From Actinomycetes bacterium (GTDB taxonomy: Bacteria; Actinomycetota; Actinomycetes; Mycobacteriales; Micromonosporaceae): DNA of 7,153 nt. Under the pieces are notes generated by a model that was given only the letters and a program-made list of their open reading frames with translations, was not told the DNA's origin and ran no database searches. The position numbers were made by a program, and so were the translations under genes. Every line of letters begins with the position of its first letter. Position 1 is the first letter of the stretch. Below, piece after piece: positions 6,418-7,153 of this stretch. The stretch spans positions 1-7,153 of the forward strand of contig JAJYSW010000167.1 in assembly GCA_021793335.1 (NCBI GenBank). The letters run 5' to 3'.

Positions 6418-6455
6418 GCTGCTGAGGTCAGGCCGCCTGGCCTGACCTCAGCAGC
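6418..6455. terminator. Bidirectional terminator, perfect 17-bp inverted repeat
   Basis: Arms at 6418-6434 and 6439-6455 are perfectly complementary over 17 bp around the 4-base loop GCCT. The repeat starts 1 base after the oxidoreductase stop. It also contains the stop and last codons of the convergent helix-turn-helix gene. No T-tract is present. Position between convergent genes and stem quality make termination in both directions likely. Confidence 0.85.
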
Positions 6456-7153
6456 CGCAGCTTGTCATGATCATCGGTCCCCGGTGAAGCCGACAGCATC
6501 ACCAACAGCTGACCACTCCCGTCGGCCACCCGGAACTGCTCCTTGTGCAGCGTCAACGGCCCCACGATCGGATGGTCGAACCGGAGCGTCTCGACATTGC
6601 AGTCGCGCACCTCCGCCCGCGCCCACAGCCCCGCGAAGTCCCGATGCCGCATCGACAGCTCACCGATCAACGTCGCCAGCTCCTCGTCCTCCGAGAACAG
6701 CGCCGCGACCTTCCGCAACTGCGCCACCGTATCCGCCGCGCACACCGACCAATCCGGAAAGAACGGAGGCGAATCCTCGTCGAACAGCAACCGGGCCACG
6801 TTCGGATGCCGGCCCACGTCCCAACCGAGCGGTTCGTACAACGCTCGCGCCATCCCGTTCGCCACCAGTACATCCATCCGGTGATTCTGCAGCATGGCCG
6901 GAAACTGATCGATCGACCGGAGCATCGTCCGCAGCTCCGGACGCACCTCGGCGCACGGATGACCCGGTTCGATCCGCGCATAGCCCGCCAAGCGGTGCAG
7001 ATGCGCCCGTGTGGCCGAGTCGAGCCGCAACGCCCGCGCCACCGCGTCCAACACCTGATCGGAGGGCCGCTTCGCCCTCCCCTGTTCCAGGCGCGTGTAA
7101 TAGTCCACGCTCACCCCGGCGAGCAGCGCCAGCTCCTCCCGCCGCAACCCCGG
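6428..7153 (-). CDS. Helix-turn-helix regulator with MmyB-like ligand-binding domain (5' end beyond window)
   Basis: A DNA-binding regulator of the XRE-type helix-turn-helix plus MmyB-like class common in actinobacteria. The visible 241 residues begin with PGLRREELALLAGVSVDYYTRLEQGR, the conserved HTH and its recognition helix. The gene therefore continues past 7153; I estimate about 40 N-terminal residues are missing compared with the usual 280-290. TTG at 7147 is not a start. The C-terminal domain (from about residue 90) shows MDVLVANGMARALYEPLG and DHPIVGPLTLHKEQF, matching the MmyB domain, a PAS-like pocket reported to bind fatty-acid-like ligands in a related protein. Target and ligand are unknown. 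Such regulators often control a divergent dehydrogenase, which here would lie outside the window. The 3' end overlaps the 17-bp terminator repeat, and the last residues are encoded within it. Confidence 0.9.
   Translation of the reverse strand, partial: PGLRREELALLAGVSVDYYTRLEQGRAKRPSDQVLDAVARALRLDSATRAHLHRLAGYARIEPGHPCAEVRPELRTMLRSIDQFPAMLQNHRMDVLVANGMARALYEPLGWDVGRHPNVARLLFDEDSPPFFPDWSVCAADTVAQLRKVAALFSEDEELATLIGELSMRHRDFAGLWARAEVRDCNVETLRFDHPIVGPLTLHKEQFRVADGSGQLLVMLSASPGTDDHDKLRLLRSGQAA

Noticed and set aside
7145..7147. TTG as the start of the helix-turn-helix regulator
   Set aside because: It lies inside the conserved PGLRREE motif, so the true start is beyond the window.
1..7153. Search for mobile elements, CRISPR arrays, tRNA/rRNA genes, phage or toxin-antitoxin modules
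   Set aside because: No transposase or integrase, regularly spaced repeats, or tRNA-like structure was seen. The whole window is explained by six chromosomal genes and short control regions.

Overview
This is a 7.15 kb stretch of high-GC chromosome, almost certainly from an actinobacterium (Actinomycetota). Third codon positions in the real genes are nearly all G or C. Codon use, the GTG starts and the closest recognisable family members (MetH, class II thymidine kinase, HxlR and MmyB-type regulators) all look streptomycete- or Glycomyces-like. I cannot name a genus. No mobile element, CRISPR array, tRNA or rRNA is visible, and this looks like ordinary chromosomal sequence.

Left part (1-4382): a complete cobalamin-dependent methionine synthase gene (metH) on the + strand, followed by a thymidine kinase (TK1-type) gene. 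The two share one uninterrupted reading frame. The expected metH stop is displaced by one base (TAG at 3587-3589, one position out of frame), so the frame runs on through a spacer with poor codon bias and a strong hairpin, into the kinase, and stops at 4302. The spacer looks non-coding, so I read this as two genes joined by a frameshift (real or a sequence error), not an evolved fusion. If the order is real, it places folate/methionine one-carbon recycling beside thymidine salvage.

Middle (4383-5039): a HAD-superfamily phosphatase on the + strand. It is probably expressed from its own leaderless promoter, because it has a TAnnnT box exactly 7 nt before its GTG. The same arrangement precedes the preferred metH start.

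Right part (5050-7153): a HxlR-family repressor (- strand) and an imine-reductase-like NADP-dependent oxidoreductase (+ strand) are divergently transcribed from a 140 bp control region, a typical regulator/target pair. The repressor carries an N-terminal cysteine like those of electrophile- or redox-sensing HxlR proteins. The oxidoreductase is followed by a perfect 17-bp inverted repeat, a bidirectional terminator. That repeat overlaps the 3' end of a convergent MmyB-type helix-turn-helix regulator, whose 5' end lies beyond the window.

I see no convincing undescribed multi-gene system. The most notable points are the MetH/thymidine-kinase open frame and the HxlR/imine-reductase pair.
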